This document shows, piece after piece, positions 1 to 8,370 of a stretch of DNA of 64,000 bases. The position numbers and the translations under genes are program-made. The DNA lies in contig NZ_DF968181.1 of NCBI RefSeq assembly GCF_001192795.1, positions 859,101 to 923,100 on the forward strand, read 5' to 3'. Origin of the DNA: Flexilinea flocculi (GTDB taxonomy: Bacteria > Chloroflexota > Anaerolineae > Anaerolineales > Anaerolineaceae). The notes under the pieces are model-generated. The model made no database searches. It saw only the letters and a program-made list of their open reading frames with translations, and was not told where the DNA came from. Numbering within the stretch: position 1 is the stretch's first letter; each line of letters starts with the position of its first letter.

Positions 1-57
1 GGATTGTATTTGCGTTGCTAATTCCAGCCTGCTTTTCTTACTCATTTTGTTACCCAT
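1..57 (-). CDS. IS transposase, N-terminal fragment (continues outside window)
   Basis: Only the first 19 codons are present, beginning MGNKMSKKSRLELATQIQ and identical to the start of the 391-residue DDE transposase at 57419-58594. The start codon is the complement of the CAT at 55-57, preceded on the minus strand by a GGAGGAAAGG ribosome-binding site. The remainder lies beyond base 1, so whether this copy is intact cannot be judged. Confidence 0.8.
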   Translation of the reverse strand, partial: MGNKMSKKSRLELATQIQS

Positions 58-140
58 CAGCCTTTCCTCCGCAGCCTATGGTAACAATTTATTTTGATTC
101 ATCGATGCTTCTTGGGTAACAATAATTATGATTCACGTCG
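1..140 (-). mobile_element. Right end of a DDE-transposase insertion sequence, cut by the window edge
   Basis: This stretch matches the transposase-start end of the complete element at 57181-58677 base for base, apart from about five substitutions, and the match stops at 140. It holds the first codons of the transposase and the terminal region with two GTAACA boxes at 81-86 and 116-121. Those boxes are 35 bp apart, exactly as in the complete copy. The rest of the element lies before the window. The substitutions mean the two copies are not the product of a very recent transposition of one from the other. Confidence 0.85.
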
Positions 141-154
141 GCTGGGAGATTATC

Positions 155-184
155 TTGACGATTCATGAAATCATTAGATACAAT
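155..184 (+). promoter_or_regulatory. Sigma-70-like promoter for cdaA-cdaR
   Basis: TTGACG at 155-160 and TACAAT at 179-184 are separated by 18 bp, 55 bp before the cdaA start. The -35 box begins only 15 bp from the end of the truncated insertion sequence, so the element forms the immediate upstream context of this promoter. Confidence 0.5.
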
Positions 185-238
185 ATCAATTAGCTCAGCT
201 TTTTGAAAATTATTGATAGTTAATTATTAGGGTCAATT

Positions 239-1126
239 ATGCAGCAGTTAATCTCTGAAATATTGTTCCTTGGACAGCGTTTTAATAAAAAAAGCATCAT
301 TGATATTTTGTTGGTCGCATGTATTATCTATGTCTTTTTAAGATTTGTCCGGGGAACGCAAGCAAATACATTAATCCGTGGGACCATCATTATTATGGTG
401 GTTTTAGGATTATTGTTTGTTCTTACAGATCTCCCTGCATTTTCCTGGCTGATCGGCAGCCTGGTGCCGATACTCCTCATCGTTGTTCCAGTCGTTTTTT
501 CTCCGGAAATTCGGAGGGCATTCGAAAGGATGGGACGCGTCCAATCGCTGCATGACCTTTTTTTTGCACCGGTACCTTATGCCGAAGAGATGAATTCCGT
601 TATCAAGTCAGTGGTGGTTGCTTGTTCCAGATTGGCAGAACGCAATCATGGCGCTCTAATCGTCATGCAACGTAGTGATGATCTACAGAAATACATCCAG
701 ACAGGTGTTGAAATGGATGCAATTGTCTCTCCTGAAACGTTGCTGCAAATCTTTTATCCAAATACACCGCTTCATGACGGTGCGGTAATCATCAGCAAAG
801 GTCGTATAACTGCTGCTGCCTGTGTAATGCCGCTGTCCTCGAGAAATGTTTTGGACAAATCTCCCGAGCGCCATATGGGATTAAGACATCGCGCTGCTTT
901 AGGAATATCAGAGACAAATGATTCTGTTACAGTGGTTGTTTCTGAAGAATCCGGATCTATTTCTGTTGCATATGAAGGAAAGATCAAACGCGGAATCAGC
1001 GCTGATCAGCTATGTATTTTACTGACCGATTTATATTCAATTCCCCAGCCTGTTTCATTTCAAAAACGGCTGAAAGATTTTTTTGTGTACATTTGGGAAA
1101 AAATTGTGAAAGCAAACAAAGAATGA
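239..1126 (+). CDS. cdaA: Diadenylate cyclase CdaA
   Basis: A membrane-bound enzyme that condenses two ATP into the second messenger c-di-AMP, which controls potassium and osmolyte balance and cell-wall homeostasis in bacteria that have it. The 295-residue protein starts with three membrane segments (about 19-37, 44-63, 68-88). The cytoplasmic DisA_N/DAC domain follows: the catalytic DGA motif is at 180-182 (context PLHDGAVII) and the ATP-binding RHRAALG at about 216-222. Length and order match the CdaA/YbbP family. The next gene overlaps by four bases and encodes the CdaR regulator, the usual partner. A promoter is visible at 155-184. Identification is firm. Confidence 0.95.
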   Translation: MQQLISEILFLGQRFNKKSIIDILLVACIIYVFLRFVRGTQANTLIRGTIIIMVVLGLLFVLTDLPAFSWLIGSLVPILLIVVPVVFSPEIRRAFERMGRVQSLHDLFFAPVPYAEEMNSVIKSVVVACSRLAERNHGALIVMQRSDDLQKYIQTGVEMDAIVSPETLLQIFYPNTPLHDGAVIISKGRITAAACVMPLSSRNVLDKSPERHMGLRHRAALGISETNDSVTVVVSEESGSISVAYEGKIKRGISADQLCILLTDLYSIPQPVSFQKRLKDFFVYIWEKIVKANKE

Positions 1127-2424
1127 ATAGACGCTTTGTTTCATTTATTAGAAGAATTTCCACTTTTGGCGCTTCATTGATTTTGGCGCTTGCAGTCTGG
1201 GTTGTTGCGATTACATCTACTGATCCGACTGAGGAAAGGCGTTTTACGAATCCGATCAGTGTTGAATTGGTCGGTTTGTCTGATGGTTTGGTGTTAACAA
1301 ATACATTGCCTGACTTGATTTCGGTCGATTTACGTGCTCCAGCTTCGGTTTGGACGAAAATCATCAATGGACGAATTCCCGGTAAAGCGCTGATCGATGT
1401 AACCGGACTTGACGCCGGTGAATACGAAATACCGGTTCAAATACAAATTGGTATCGGGCCGATTATGATTTCATCTTACTCACCGCAAACCGCAAAAATT
1501 GTTTTAGAAAAATATGAAACACGCTCATTCGATATTGTTGTGAATGAGAAGGGCGAAGTACCGACTGCGTTTAAAGTAGATCCGCCTGTCCTTTCTGTGG
1601 ATCAGGTTCAGGTTAGCGGATCTGTTTCGCTGCTGGATCAGATCGAATCCGTGCGTGTTGTATTAGACCATTCCAATGCGACTGAATCTATCAAAAAAGA
1701 TTTATCAGTAGCAGCCGTTAACCATGATGGTGTTGTAATTACATCCGGATTGAAATTTTCCCCTGAAAAAGTAAGCGTCAGTCAGGAAATCAATCTCCGT
1801 GGTGGTTATCGTGTGGTCGTTGTAAAAGTAGTCACTCCCGGAACTGTTCCGAATGGTTATCGTGTTTCAAAAATCGGAGTTGATCCCAGTGTAGTAACTA
1901 TCTATTCTTCAGACAGAACGTTATTAGAGAATCTTCAAAGCTATCTGGAAACCGAACCGGTCGATTTAAGTACAACAACGGAAGATTCGCAGATTAAAGT
2001 AGGATTAAATCTTCCCGCGGGAGTATCGCTTGTCGGCGATCAAACTGTGTCAGTCAATGTCGAAGTAGATCCGATCGAAGGTGCAATGACGCTTAGCGAT
2101 ATTCCGGTATATGTAATCGGGTTGGAAGAGGGTGTTCAATCCATTCTTTCTCCTGAAATGGTGGATGTTTATCTCAGCGGTCCTCAGCCAATACTGGATC
2201 AGGTAAAAAATGAGGGACTCTATGCCGTTTTAGATCTCCAGGATTATCAATTCGGGCATTATCAGTTAGAACCGATTATTGATATCTCATCCTGGAAGGG
2301 TGTTACGATTCAATCCATTATGCCGGGGACGATTGATGTAACGATCAATGGGCGGAGTGAATCGCTTCAGAATAACAATGCTCAGAGTGTGCCTGCGTCA
2401 GCAACCAAAACACCCGAACAATAA
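1123..2424 (+). CDS. cdaR: YbbR-domain protein, CdaA regulator CdaR
   Basis: An extracytoplasmic partner of diadenylate cyclase. In the family it is anchored by one N-terminal membrane segment and modulates CdaA activity. The 433-residue product (MNRRFVSFIRRI...) has one hydrophobic segment at about 14-30, then several YbbR repeats rich in beta strands, with recurring stretches such as LDQIESVRV and LDQVKNEGLYAVLDL. The reading frame is open back to 1012. The ATG at 1123 was chosen because it makes a four-base ATGA overlap with the cdaA stop and puts the membrane anchor at the N-terminus. The Ser/Thr/Asn-rich tail ends SATKTPEQ. Co-translation with cdaA is likely. Confidence 0.88.
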   Translation: MNRRFVSFIRRISTFGASLILALAVWVVAITSTDPTEERRFTNPISVELVGLSDGLVLTNTLPDLISVDLRAPASVWTKIINGRIPGKALIDVTGLDAGEYEIPVQIQIGIGPIMISSYSPQTAKIVLEKYETRSFDIVVNEKGEVPTAFKVDPPVLSVDQVQVSGSVSLLDQIESVRVVLDHSNATESIKKDLSVAAVNHDGVVITSGLKFSPEKVSVSQEINLRGGYRVVVVKVVTPGTVPNGYRVSKIGVDPSVVTIYSSDRTLLENLQSYLETEPVDLSTTTEDSQIKVGLNLPAGVSLVGDQTVSVNVEVDPIEGAMTLSDIPVYVIGLEEGVQSILSPEMVDVYLSGPQPILDQVKNEGLYAVLDLQDYQFGHYQLEPIIDISSWKGVTIQSIMPGTIDVTINGRSESLQNNNAQSVPASATKTPEQ

Positions 2425-2464
2425 GATCTCTGAACTCATTTTGGCATAAATCTTTCTATCACTC

Positions 2465-2600
2465 AGAATTTGGAAAAACTTTTAAATCAAGAAAGTAAAA
2501 TGATTATTGTATTGTTTTATTCTCCTGGTAAAGCAATACAATAACAATGAAACCTTTTCAATTTGCGAATTGCTGATTGGAATCTGGTTTTTATGATTTT
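2465..2600. repeat. Dispersed palindromic repeat, copy 1
   Basis: Arms TTATTGTATTG (2504-2514) and CAATACAATAA (2534-2544) pair perfectly. The borders fit the family seen elsewhere in the window (AATTTGGAAAA on the left, TTTGCGAATTGCTG on the right). It lies just after cdaR and could also act as its terminator, although no clear T-run follows. Confidence 0.6.
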
Positions 2601-2674
2601 TCGGGTTATTATTTAAAATGACGATTGAATCGTAACACTTGGGGATACGTTTTATCTGATCAAAGGCAAACAGA

Positions 2675-3013
2675 ATGAAAAAAATGTCTGAGAAAATCAA
2701 AATGAGCGTTTCTGCTCTTTATTTGGCGTTAACCAGGAAAGAAACACCTTTATGGATAAAAATTGTTGCCGTTGGCACCGTTATCTATGTGTTATCTCCG
2801 TTTGATGCGATACCTGATTTCCCTTTCCTCGGGTATTTGGATGATATAACCCTTTTATCTTTGGTAATTTTCATCTTGAATAAAGGTATTCCATCCGATA
2901 TTTTGCAGCACTGCCGGGAGGAAGTTGAGAGAAGGATGAAAAACACTGTGGATGAAGTGTCCCAAAAAGCTGAGGAAAACATCATCGACGGAAAATTCAA
3001 AGAAAAAAAATAA
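2675..3013 (+). CDS. DUF1232 (YkvA-like) membrane protein
   Basis: A 112-residue protein with the hallmark DUF1232 segment VLSPFDAIPDF at about residues 42-52, followed by a Gly-Tyr-Leu-Asp-Asp turn and a second hydrophobic helix. The family is small, widespread and of unknown biochemical role; some members are described only as membrane proteins. Two membrane segments (about 27-45 and 58-72) and a charged, coiled C-terminal tail are visible. ATG codons at 2675 and 2684 are both possible starts. It stands alone between the cdaR 3' region and the glutamine synthetase promoter, so the context gives no functional hint. Confidence 0.8.
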   Translation: MKKMSEKIKMSVSALYLALTRKETPLWIKIVAVGTVIYVLSPFDAIPDFPFLGYLDDITLLSLVIFILNKGIPSDILQHCREEVERRMKNTVDEVSQKAEENIIDGKFKEKK

Positions 3014-3060
3014 ACAACCTGGTAACGGTAATTTATCAGTAATACGTCTGAAAAAAGCTA

Positions 3061-3088
3061 TTGACACATAAAAACGAAACTCTATAAT
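3061..3088 (+). promoter_or_regulatory. Sigma-70 promoter for glutamine synthetase
   Basis: A perfect TTGACA at 3061-3066 and a perfect TATAAT at 3083-3088 are separated by 16 bp. This is the best consensus promoter in the window. The transcript would have a leader of about 195 nt before the chosen glnA start, long enough for regulation. I recognise no riboswitch fold in it. Confidence 0.8.
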
Positions 3089-3291
3089 TCGAAACGTGTT
3101 TTTTGTTTGGAAGCGTGACCGGATTACGATTCATATCAATAATCGTTTCAAAACAGCAGCTATTCCCAACAAATTCCAATGTGAAGCTATTTGTTATGCA
3201 GTTACTTGCTCAGTGTATTGGACGCAACAGGTTTCACATGTAATTTCCAAGCACTGATATGACGCTGCGAATCTATAAAAAAAGGAATTCT

Positions 3292-4623
3292 ATGGATGCC
3301 AAATCTCTGATCCAACAAGTCAAAGAAGACCGTGTGAAATTTGTTTCCCTCCAATTTACAGATGTATTCGGGACTGTAAAAAGTGTTGATCTGCCTGTTT
3401 CAAAACTGCCAGAAGCTTTGGATCAGGGGATTATGTTTGATGGTTCTTCCGTTCAGGGATTTGCCCGTATCCAGGAAAGCGATATGCACCTGCGTCCGGA
3501 TTTGGACACATATACCATTCTGCCTTGGTCTCCGGAAGATATGCGGCGTTCACGGATCATATGCGATGTTGAGCTTCCAAATGGTGAGCCGTATAAAGGA
3601 GATCCGCGCGGAGTCTTGAAGCGTATGTGTGCTGAGCTTGATCAAAAAGGGATGATTTATAATGTCGGTCCGGAACCGGAATTTTTCCTGTTTAAAGTCA
3701 ATGGCGAAAAAGCGCATCCTGTACCATTTGATACCGGCCGTTATTTTGATTTTTCAGCAGACGATACTGCTGTGAGAATCCGTACGAAACTGATTCTGGC
3801 TTTAAATGAAATCGGACTGGATGTGGAAGTCGGGCATCATGAATGCGGTTTGGGACAGCACGAAATTGATTTTCGGTTTGCGGATGCATTAAAAACCGCA
3901 GACAATATTTTGATGATGAAATACACGGTGAAAGCAATCGCGGCACAGGAGGGTATTATTGCATCTTTTATGCCGAAGCCAGTAATGGGTGAAGCCGGAT
4001 CTGGCATGCATTGCCATCAATCCATTTTCAGCAAAAATGGTGAAAATTTATTCTATGATTCCAATGATGAGATGTTACTCTCGGATTTTGCACATAAATT
4101 TATTGCAGGACAGCTGAAACATGCAAAAGGTTTGACTGGATTGGTTGCACCTTGCGTCAATAGTTATAAACGGCTTGTTCCAGGATATGAAGCCCCTGTC
4201 TATATCGGATGGGCTCAGACCAATCGTTCAGCCTTGATTCGCATTCCAACTTCTGGCAGGAAAGCAAATGGCGTCAGAGTCGAACTGCGCTGTCCGGATC
4301 CTTCCTGTAATCCCTATTTGGCGATTGCTGCAATGTTGGCTTGTGGATTGGATGGTATTTCAAAAAATATGCCTTTGGAAGCTCCAATGAATAACATCAA
4401 CGTTTTTGAATTATCACGTCGACAACGCCGTGAAATGGGAATTGAAGAACTTCCGGGATCTTTGAAAGAAGCGCTTCTTGCACTCGAAAGTGATTCATTA
4501 TTCCGATCTGTATTAGGAGATGATCTGTTTGATTCTTACATCCGAGGAAAATGGAGTGATTGGGATGAATATCGAACATCGGTTTCAGACTGGGAAGTCG
4601 ATCATTATCTCAGTGTAATCTAA
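3292..4623 (+). CDS. glnA: Glutamine synthetase, type I
   Basis: Makes glutamine from glutamate, ammonia and ATP, the main ammonium-assimilation step. The 443-residue protein has the beta-Grasp N-domain (LQFTDVFGTVKSV), the latch-type segment MFDGSSVQGF, the ATP/glutamate site GSGMHCHQS, the NRSALIRIP loop and the RVELRCPDPSCNPYLA region. The length is that of the short GSI-alpha type. I see no adenylylation-type extension, so control is probably transcriptional or by feedback. The frame is open upstream to 3259, but the ATG at 3292 follows AAAAGGAATTCT with good spacing and gives the usual N-terminus MDAKSLIQQV. A strong promoter precedes it and a hairpin terminator follows. Confidence 0.95.
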   Translation: MDAKSLIQQVKEDRVKFVSLQFTDVFGTVKSVDLPVSKLPEALDQGIMFDGSSVQGFARIQESDMHLRPDLDTYTILPWSPEDMRRSRIICDVELPNGEPYKGDPRGVLKRMCAELDQKGMIYNVGPEPEFFLFKVNGEKAHPVPFDTGRYFDFSADDTAVRIRTKLILALNEIGLDVEVGHHECGLGQHEIDFRFADALKTADNILMMKYTVKAIAAQEGIIASFMPKPVMGEAGSGMHCHQSIFSKNGENLFYDSNDEMLLSDFAHKFIAGQLKHAKGLTGLVAPCVNSYKRLVPGYEAPVYIGWAQTNRSALIRIPTSGRKANGVRVELRCPDPSCNPYLAIAAMLACGLDGISKNMPLEAPMNNINVFELSRRQRREMGIEELPGSLKEALLALESDSLFRSVLGDDLFDSYIRGKWSDWDEYRTSVSDWEVDHYLSVI

Positions 4624-4648
4624 AAAGGTTTACGAGAATCCTGCAAAG

Positions 4649-4688
4649 CGAAGGGATTGTCTCAAATCGAGATTTTCCCTTCGTTTTT
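4649..4688 (+). terminator. Rho-independent terminator after glnA
   Basis: CGAAGGGA (4649-4656) pairs with TCCCTTCG (4676-4683) and is followed directly by five T. It lies 25 bases after the glnA stop. Confidence 0.8.
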
Positions 4689-4784
4689 AAATAGAAATTT
4701 TCTTTGGAATTCTTGATATAGAATTTATCCATTTAATGAATCTGTGATTTTCAAGTCAGCAGGCCATATTTATGAGGAGATTTA

Positions 4785-5729
4785 ATGAATATCTTTGGTA
4801 AACCGAAAAACATATGGGGAAAAATACGGTTGACCTGTGTGACTGGATTCGTTGTTTCAGGAATATTGATTGTTTTTCACCTGATTCGTTCTTTATCAAT
4901 TATCGATTACGCTTTCCTAAGATCATTTTCACTTTTGGAATTATTCGAGTTTATATTATTATTTTTTGTCGGGGCATTATTATCGGGATGGATGGAACAG
5001 AAGGAAATCAGGAAAAACGCATCGTTGGTTGAACTACAAGCAAAGGAAAAGATGCAGCAGGAAATATTACTGGATCAATTTCGCAACCAAATCCAGGAAA
5101 TTGCTGCGTCGTTTGAAAAAAATACGGCGAATATTACCGATTTTAATAAGACTACTGTTGTTAATCTGATTCGTAAAATATTACCAGACTTAAATGCCAA
5201 AACAAAGGGAATGGTTTTATCAGTTCTTTATGACTATAAACTGATTTGCGATGAAAATCCCGCTGTCGGATTCGAAGGAATTTCTTGGAGTGGTACAGAT
5301 ATAATGGAGAACCATCTCGATGGAATCAATATCAGAAATGTGGATTTTCAAAAAAGCTGTCTGATCGGTGCGAATCTTGAACGCAGTTGTTTTTCGGGGT
5401 GTGACTTACGGCGTTCTGTTTTCCGGAATGCAAATTTAAAAGGATCAAATATGCGAGAAGCCAATCTTCAGAATGCAAATTTTTCAGATGCAAATCTTGA
5501 AGGAACGGATCTGCGGGATGCAAATTTAACAGACACTTTTTTTAAGGGTGCAAATTTGCGCAACTGTTTTTTTGGTACGTCTTCCTTGGATTGCACGGAT
5601 TTCTCTGAAGTGTTGGAGTCAGCGATTCTGATTTCGACAATATTACCTGACGGACGAAAAATTACCAATGAAAAGGGAAAACAATATTTGCGTAGGAAAG
5701 AATATGAAATGATTGTCGATAAACTTTAG
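4785..5729 (+). CDS. Membrane protein with pentapeptide repeats
   Basis: A 314-residue protein. Two hydrophobic segments near the N-terminus (about 14-35 and 48-66) are followed by a charged, probably coiled stretch (about 75-115). The C-terminal half carries pentapeptide repeats of the A(N/D)Lxx type, clearest at about 185-270 (ANLKGSNMREANLQNANF and similar). Such repeats fold as a right-handed quadrilateral beta helix. The family includes scaffolds and topoisomerase-protecting proteins, but membrane-anchored members like this have no assigned role. GAGGAGAT gives a good ribosome-binding site nine bases before the start. It is flanked by terminator-separated genes, so it is probably monocistronic. 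Confidence 0.8.
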   Translation: MNIFGKPKNIWGKIRLTCVTGFVVSGILIVFHLIRSLSIIDYAFLRSFSLLELFEFILLFFVGALLSGWMEQKEIRKNASLVELQAKEKMQQEILLDQFRNQIQEIAASFEKNTANITDFNKTTVVNLIRKILPDLNAKTKGMVLSVLYDYKLICDENPAVGFEGISWSGTDIMENHLDGINIRNVDFQKSCLIGANLERSCFSGCDLRRSVFRNANLKGSNMREANLQNANFSDANLEGTDLRDANLTDTFFKGANLRNCFFGTSSLDCTDFSEVLESAILISTILPDGRKITNEKGKQYLRRKEYEMIVDKL

Positions 5730-6400
5730 AAATGATCTGCTCAAGATTCGCCGATTTCATGTCGACTAAATTTTAAAAATTACCGCTGTATAAGGCGGGC
5801 AAAAGAAAAAATTGTTCGATATCAATTCTTGAGAATTCTACTGCTCATTTTTCATCAATTTCTACCCTAATTGCGATTTCCTATTTTTCTTAATATCTGC
5901 AAAACATTATTTCCCTATCCCTTGACGGTTATGATATCAGAAACGACTTTCCAGCGGCATCAAGTCAGTTTTTTTAATATTGTTCGAAAGTACCGTTGCG
6001 TTGACAAATTCAACGCAACCAAAATGTTCGTTGAGAAAATCAGAACATAAAAATTTGCCATTTGAGATGATTTTTTTTAAAGAGATTCGATAAAAACAGT
6101 GATAAATGACACTGACAAACGTCACCATCTGGATTATAACAGGTCTATGAAACACAGAGTTTGCAAGTTCGATTCTTTCAAAATCAGTAAATGCGACACT
6201 GCCTTTGTCAGACTTAGTGCAACCTGGAGTTTCCTTTTTTATCTTCCCAAGTTCAATTCACAGGTCTATTGAAATTTCAAATTACTGCCGGAAAATTTCT
6301 ATCCATTATTAAATCTTAATGTTAGAATAATCAACGGGAAAAAGAAAAATCAATTCTCCCTGATGTTAATCCCATCACTTATTTGAATAAGGAGTATTTT
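5730..6400. other. Long intergenic region before the peptide transporter
   Basis: About 670 bases with no convincing gene. The only long frame, minus strand 5937-6155, lacks a ribosome-binding site and any recognisable sequence. A perfect 10-bp hairpin, GTTGCGTTGA with TCAACGCAAC, sits at 5995-6019 without a T-run. The binding-protein promoter must lie here, but no clear -35/-10 pair was found. Confidence 0.5.
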
Positions 6401-8011
6401 ATGAAGAGATTTAACAAGGTTTTTTCTCTGGTGTTGTGTATGGTTTTTGTTGTATTAATCACAGCCTATTGTCCCGCGGCAGCTGAAGGTGATTTGGTAC
6501 CTTCAAAAACTGGAGCAATCATTCAAGAATTGGTTGCAGATCCGAACGCTGTATATCAGGATACTATCACCATTGGTGTCGCAAATGATGTGACCACATT
6601 GGATCCTCAAGCTTCCAATACCGATGCAAACATGATGGCATTTGAATTGACACATGAAACATTAGTACGAATTGATCCCGCCACTGGTGAAATCGTCCCG
6701 GGTTTGGCAGAATCATGGGAAGTATCAGATGATGGACTCACATTTACATTCACGCTGCCTTCGGGGGTGATGTTCACGGATGGCGTGACTCCATTGACTG
6801 CGAATGATGTTAAATACACATATACAAGGGCGAAGGATTCATCCTTTGCAAGCGCCAAAGTCAGTGATGTGGTTGATATGAATGTAATTGATGATACACA
6901 CATTGCCATAACGCTTTCACGGCCGAACCAGGAATTCTTGTTATTGATGGCTCATAAAGGAATGAGTATTTTATCGGAAGCGCTCTGTGCTGCTGATGAG
7001 ACCAATGGCCCAACGGTAGGTACCGGAATGTTCGCTGTTGAAGAATGGGTTCCGGGAGATTTTATTTCATTTGTCCGCAATGATAATTATCGTGGCGCGA
7101 AAGCCCCTACCCGTCGCATAGTTTTTAAACTGTTCAAAGAAGCATCCACGCGTCTGATTGCTTTACAAGCCGGCGAAATTGATGTTTGCATCGATCCTTC
7201 AACGATTGATCTCGGTTATATTCAAGACGATCCGAATCTGAAATTAATCCAGACGCAAAATGTTGTTATGCTGTATGTCGCAATCAACACCACAAAACCC
7301 GGATTGGACAATGTCCATATCCGCAAAGCGATCGCTTATGCAACAGATAAATTATCCATGATTGAAGTCGGCTTTGATGGCAAAGGTACTGTTCATAACA
7401 ATTACATCAATGTAAATCAGTTCGGCTTGAAAAAAGACATCGCTGCCTATGAATATAATCTTGATAAAGCCAAAGAAGAATTTGCTTTATCAGGGTATAA
7501 AGAAGGCGAATTGACATTCCATATTATGACCGATAAAGAATATAAGAAAAATGCAGCATTGGTTCTGCAGGCTGATTTGAGCGAGATCGGTATTAATCTG
7601 GTCATTGATGAGATGGAAACAGCTGCGCTTAAGAGTACGCTGAACGATCCGGCGTTGAATTATGAACTCTGCCTCTATCAATGGACTGACGCTGATGGCA
7701 CTGACTTTACGGTCCGCAACATGTACGGAAGCACGATGAAAGATGGTGTTCTGGTGAAGAACGGAAGTAACCGCTGTGTTCTTACCGATGCAACATTGAA
7801 TGGTATGATCGATGCTGCTTTGGTTGAGGCTGATACAACGAAACGCGAACAACTTTATTTTGACATTGAAGACTATCTGAACGAAATTGTCCCGATCGTT
7901 CCAATCTGCACATCCTATATCAATATCGGTATTAAAAAGGATGTTACAGGTGCTGTATGGCGTCCTACAGCAAAACATGATTATCGTTTCATCTGTATCC
8001 CTGAAAAATAA
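6401..8011 (+). CDS. Peptide ABC transporter, substrate-binding protein (family 5)
   Basis: The extracytoplasmic binding component of a dipeptide/oligopeptide importer. The roughly 536-residue product has a Sec signal peptide (MKRFNKVFSLVLCMVFVV..., cleavage probably after the PAAA region). The SBP_bac_5 signatures follow: the N-lobe LDPQASNTDANM, the EIVPGLAESWEVSDDGLT segment, FTLPSGVMFTDGVTPLTA and the hinge/C-lobe KAIAYATDK. No good lipobox is seen (the Cys is preceded by TAY), so it may be held at the cell surface another way. The frame is open from a TTG at 6383, but AAGGAG at 6389-6394 places the start at the ATG at 6401. The permease and ATPase genes follow after 360 bases containing a terminator. 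Confidence 0.9.
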   Translation: MKRFNKVFSLVLCMVFVVLITAYCPAAAEGDLVPSKTGAIIQELVADPNAVYQDTITIGVANDVTTLDPQASNTDANMMAFELTHETLVRIDPATGEIVPGLAESWEVSDDGLTFTFTLPSGVMFTDGVTPLTANDVKYTYTRAKDSSFASAKVSDVVDMNVIDDTHIAITLSRPNQEFLLLMAHKGMSILSEALCAADETNGPTVGTGMFAVEEWVPGDFISFVRNDNYRGAKAPTRRIVFKLFKEASTRLIALQAGEIDVCIDPSTIDLGYIQDDPNLKLIQTQNVVMLYVAINTTKPGLDNVHIRKAIAYATDKLSMIEVGFDGKGTVHNNYINVNQFGLKKDIAAYEYNLDKAKEEFALSGYKEGELTFHIMTDKEYKKNAALVLQADLSEIGINLVIDEMETAALKSTLNDPALNYELCLYQWTDADGTDFTVRNMYGSTMKDGVLVKNGSNRCVLTDATLNGMIDAALVEADTTKREQLYFDIEDYLNEIVPIVPICTSYINIGIKKDVTGAVWRPTAKHDYRFICIPEK

Positions 8012-8025
8012 TCTGAAATGAACCG

Positions 8026-8060
8026 CTGGAACAAGTTCATTGAAACTTGTTCCAGCAGGT
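8026..8060 (+). terminator. Hairpin terminator after the binding-protein gene
   Basis: CTGGAACAAGTT (8026-8037) pairs with AACTTGTTCCAG (8044-8055), followed by a short T-rich run. It lies between the binding-protein gene and the permease genes. A partial terminator here would give the usual excess of binding protein over membrane components. Confidence 0.7.
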
Positions 8061-8173
8061 TTTTGATAAAGAAAATCCTGGTAATTCATTCTCTTCGAAA
8101 TCATTAATGGCTTTATAGACATTTTCTGATTCAATCGTTAATGAAGTTGGATGATGATCCGACAAATCAACAA

Positions 8174-8358
8174 ATGATAGCGGGTGATGTCAGCGATTTG
8201 AGGGATGGTGGGGAATACTCGTTGTTCTTTTATTTTGGCGCAAAACGCCAAAATAAAAGAACAACATATTTTCCCGATAATATTCGAAAGGCTGGTGTAA
8301 ATTTTAAACTGCCAGGGTGATATTCGAAGGATTTCATTTGTCACCCGCTATTCAATCA
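8174..8358. repeat. Dispersed palindromic repeat, copy 2, nested in a wider inverted repeat
   Basis: A perfect 20-bp stem, GTTGTTCTTTTATTTTGGCG (8221-8240) with its complement at 8246-8265, has a five-base loop. Family borders are visible on the right (TTTTCCCGATAATATTCGAAAGGCTGG). A second, outer pair encloses it: ATAGCGGGTGA near 8177-8187 with TCACCCGCTAT near 8341-8351. The whole structure ends just before the dppB ribosome-binding site. Confidence 0.75.
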
Positions 8359-8370
8359 TAAGGAGATCTT

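Noticed and set aside
1012-1122. Upstream extension of the CdaR frame
   Set aside because: It overlaps the end of cdaA by over 100 bases and lacks a ribosome-binding site. The ATG at 1123 with an ATGA overlap gives the normal N-terminus.
5937-6155. 72-codon minus-strand frame before the peptide transporter
   Set aside because: No ribosome-binding site, no similarity to a known family, isolated in a long AT-rich spacer.
7490-8134. 214-codon frame antisense to the peptide-binding protein
   Set aside because: It is the complement shadow of a well-supported gene and extends through its terminator.
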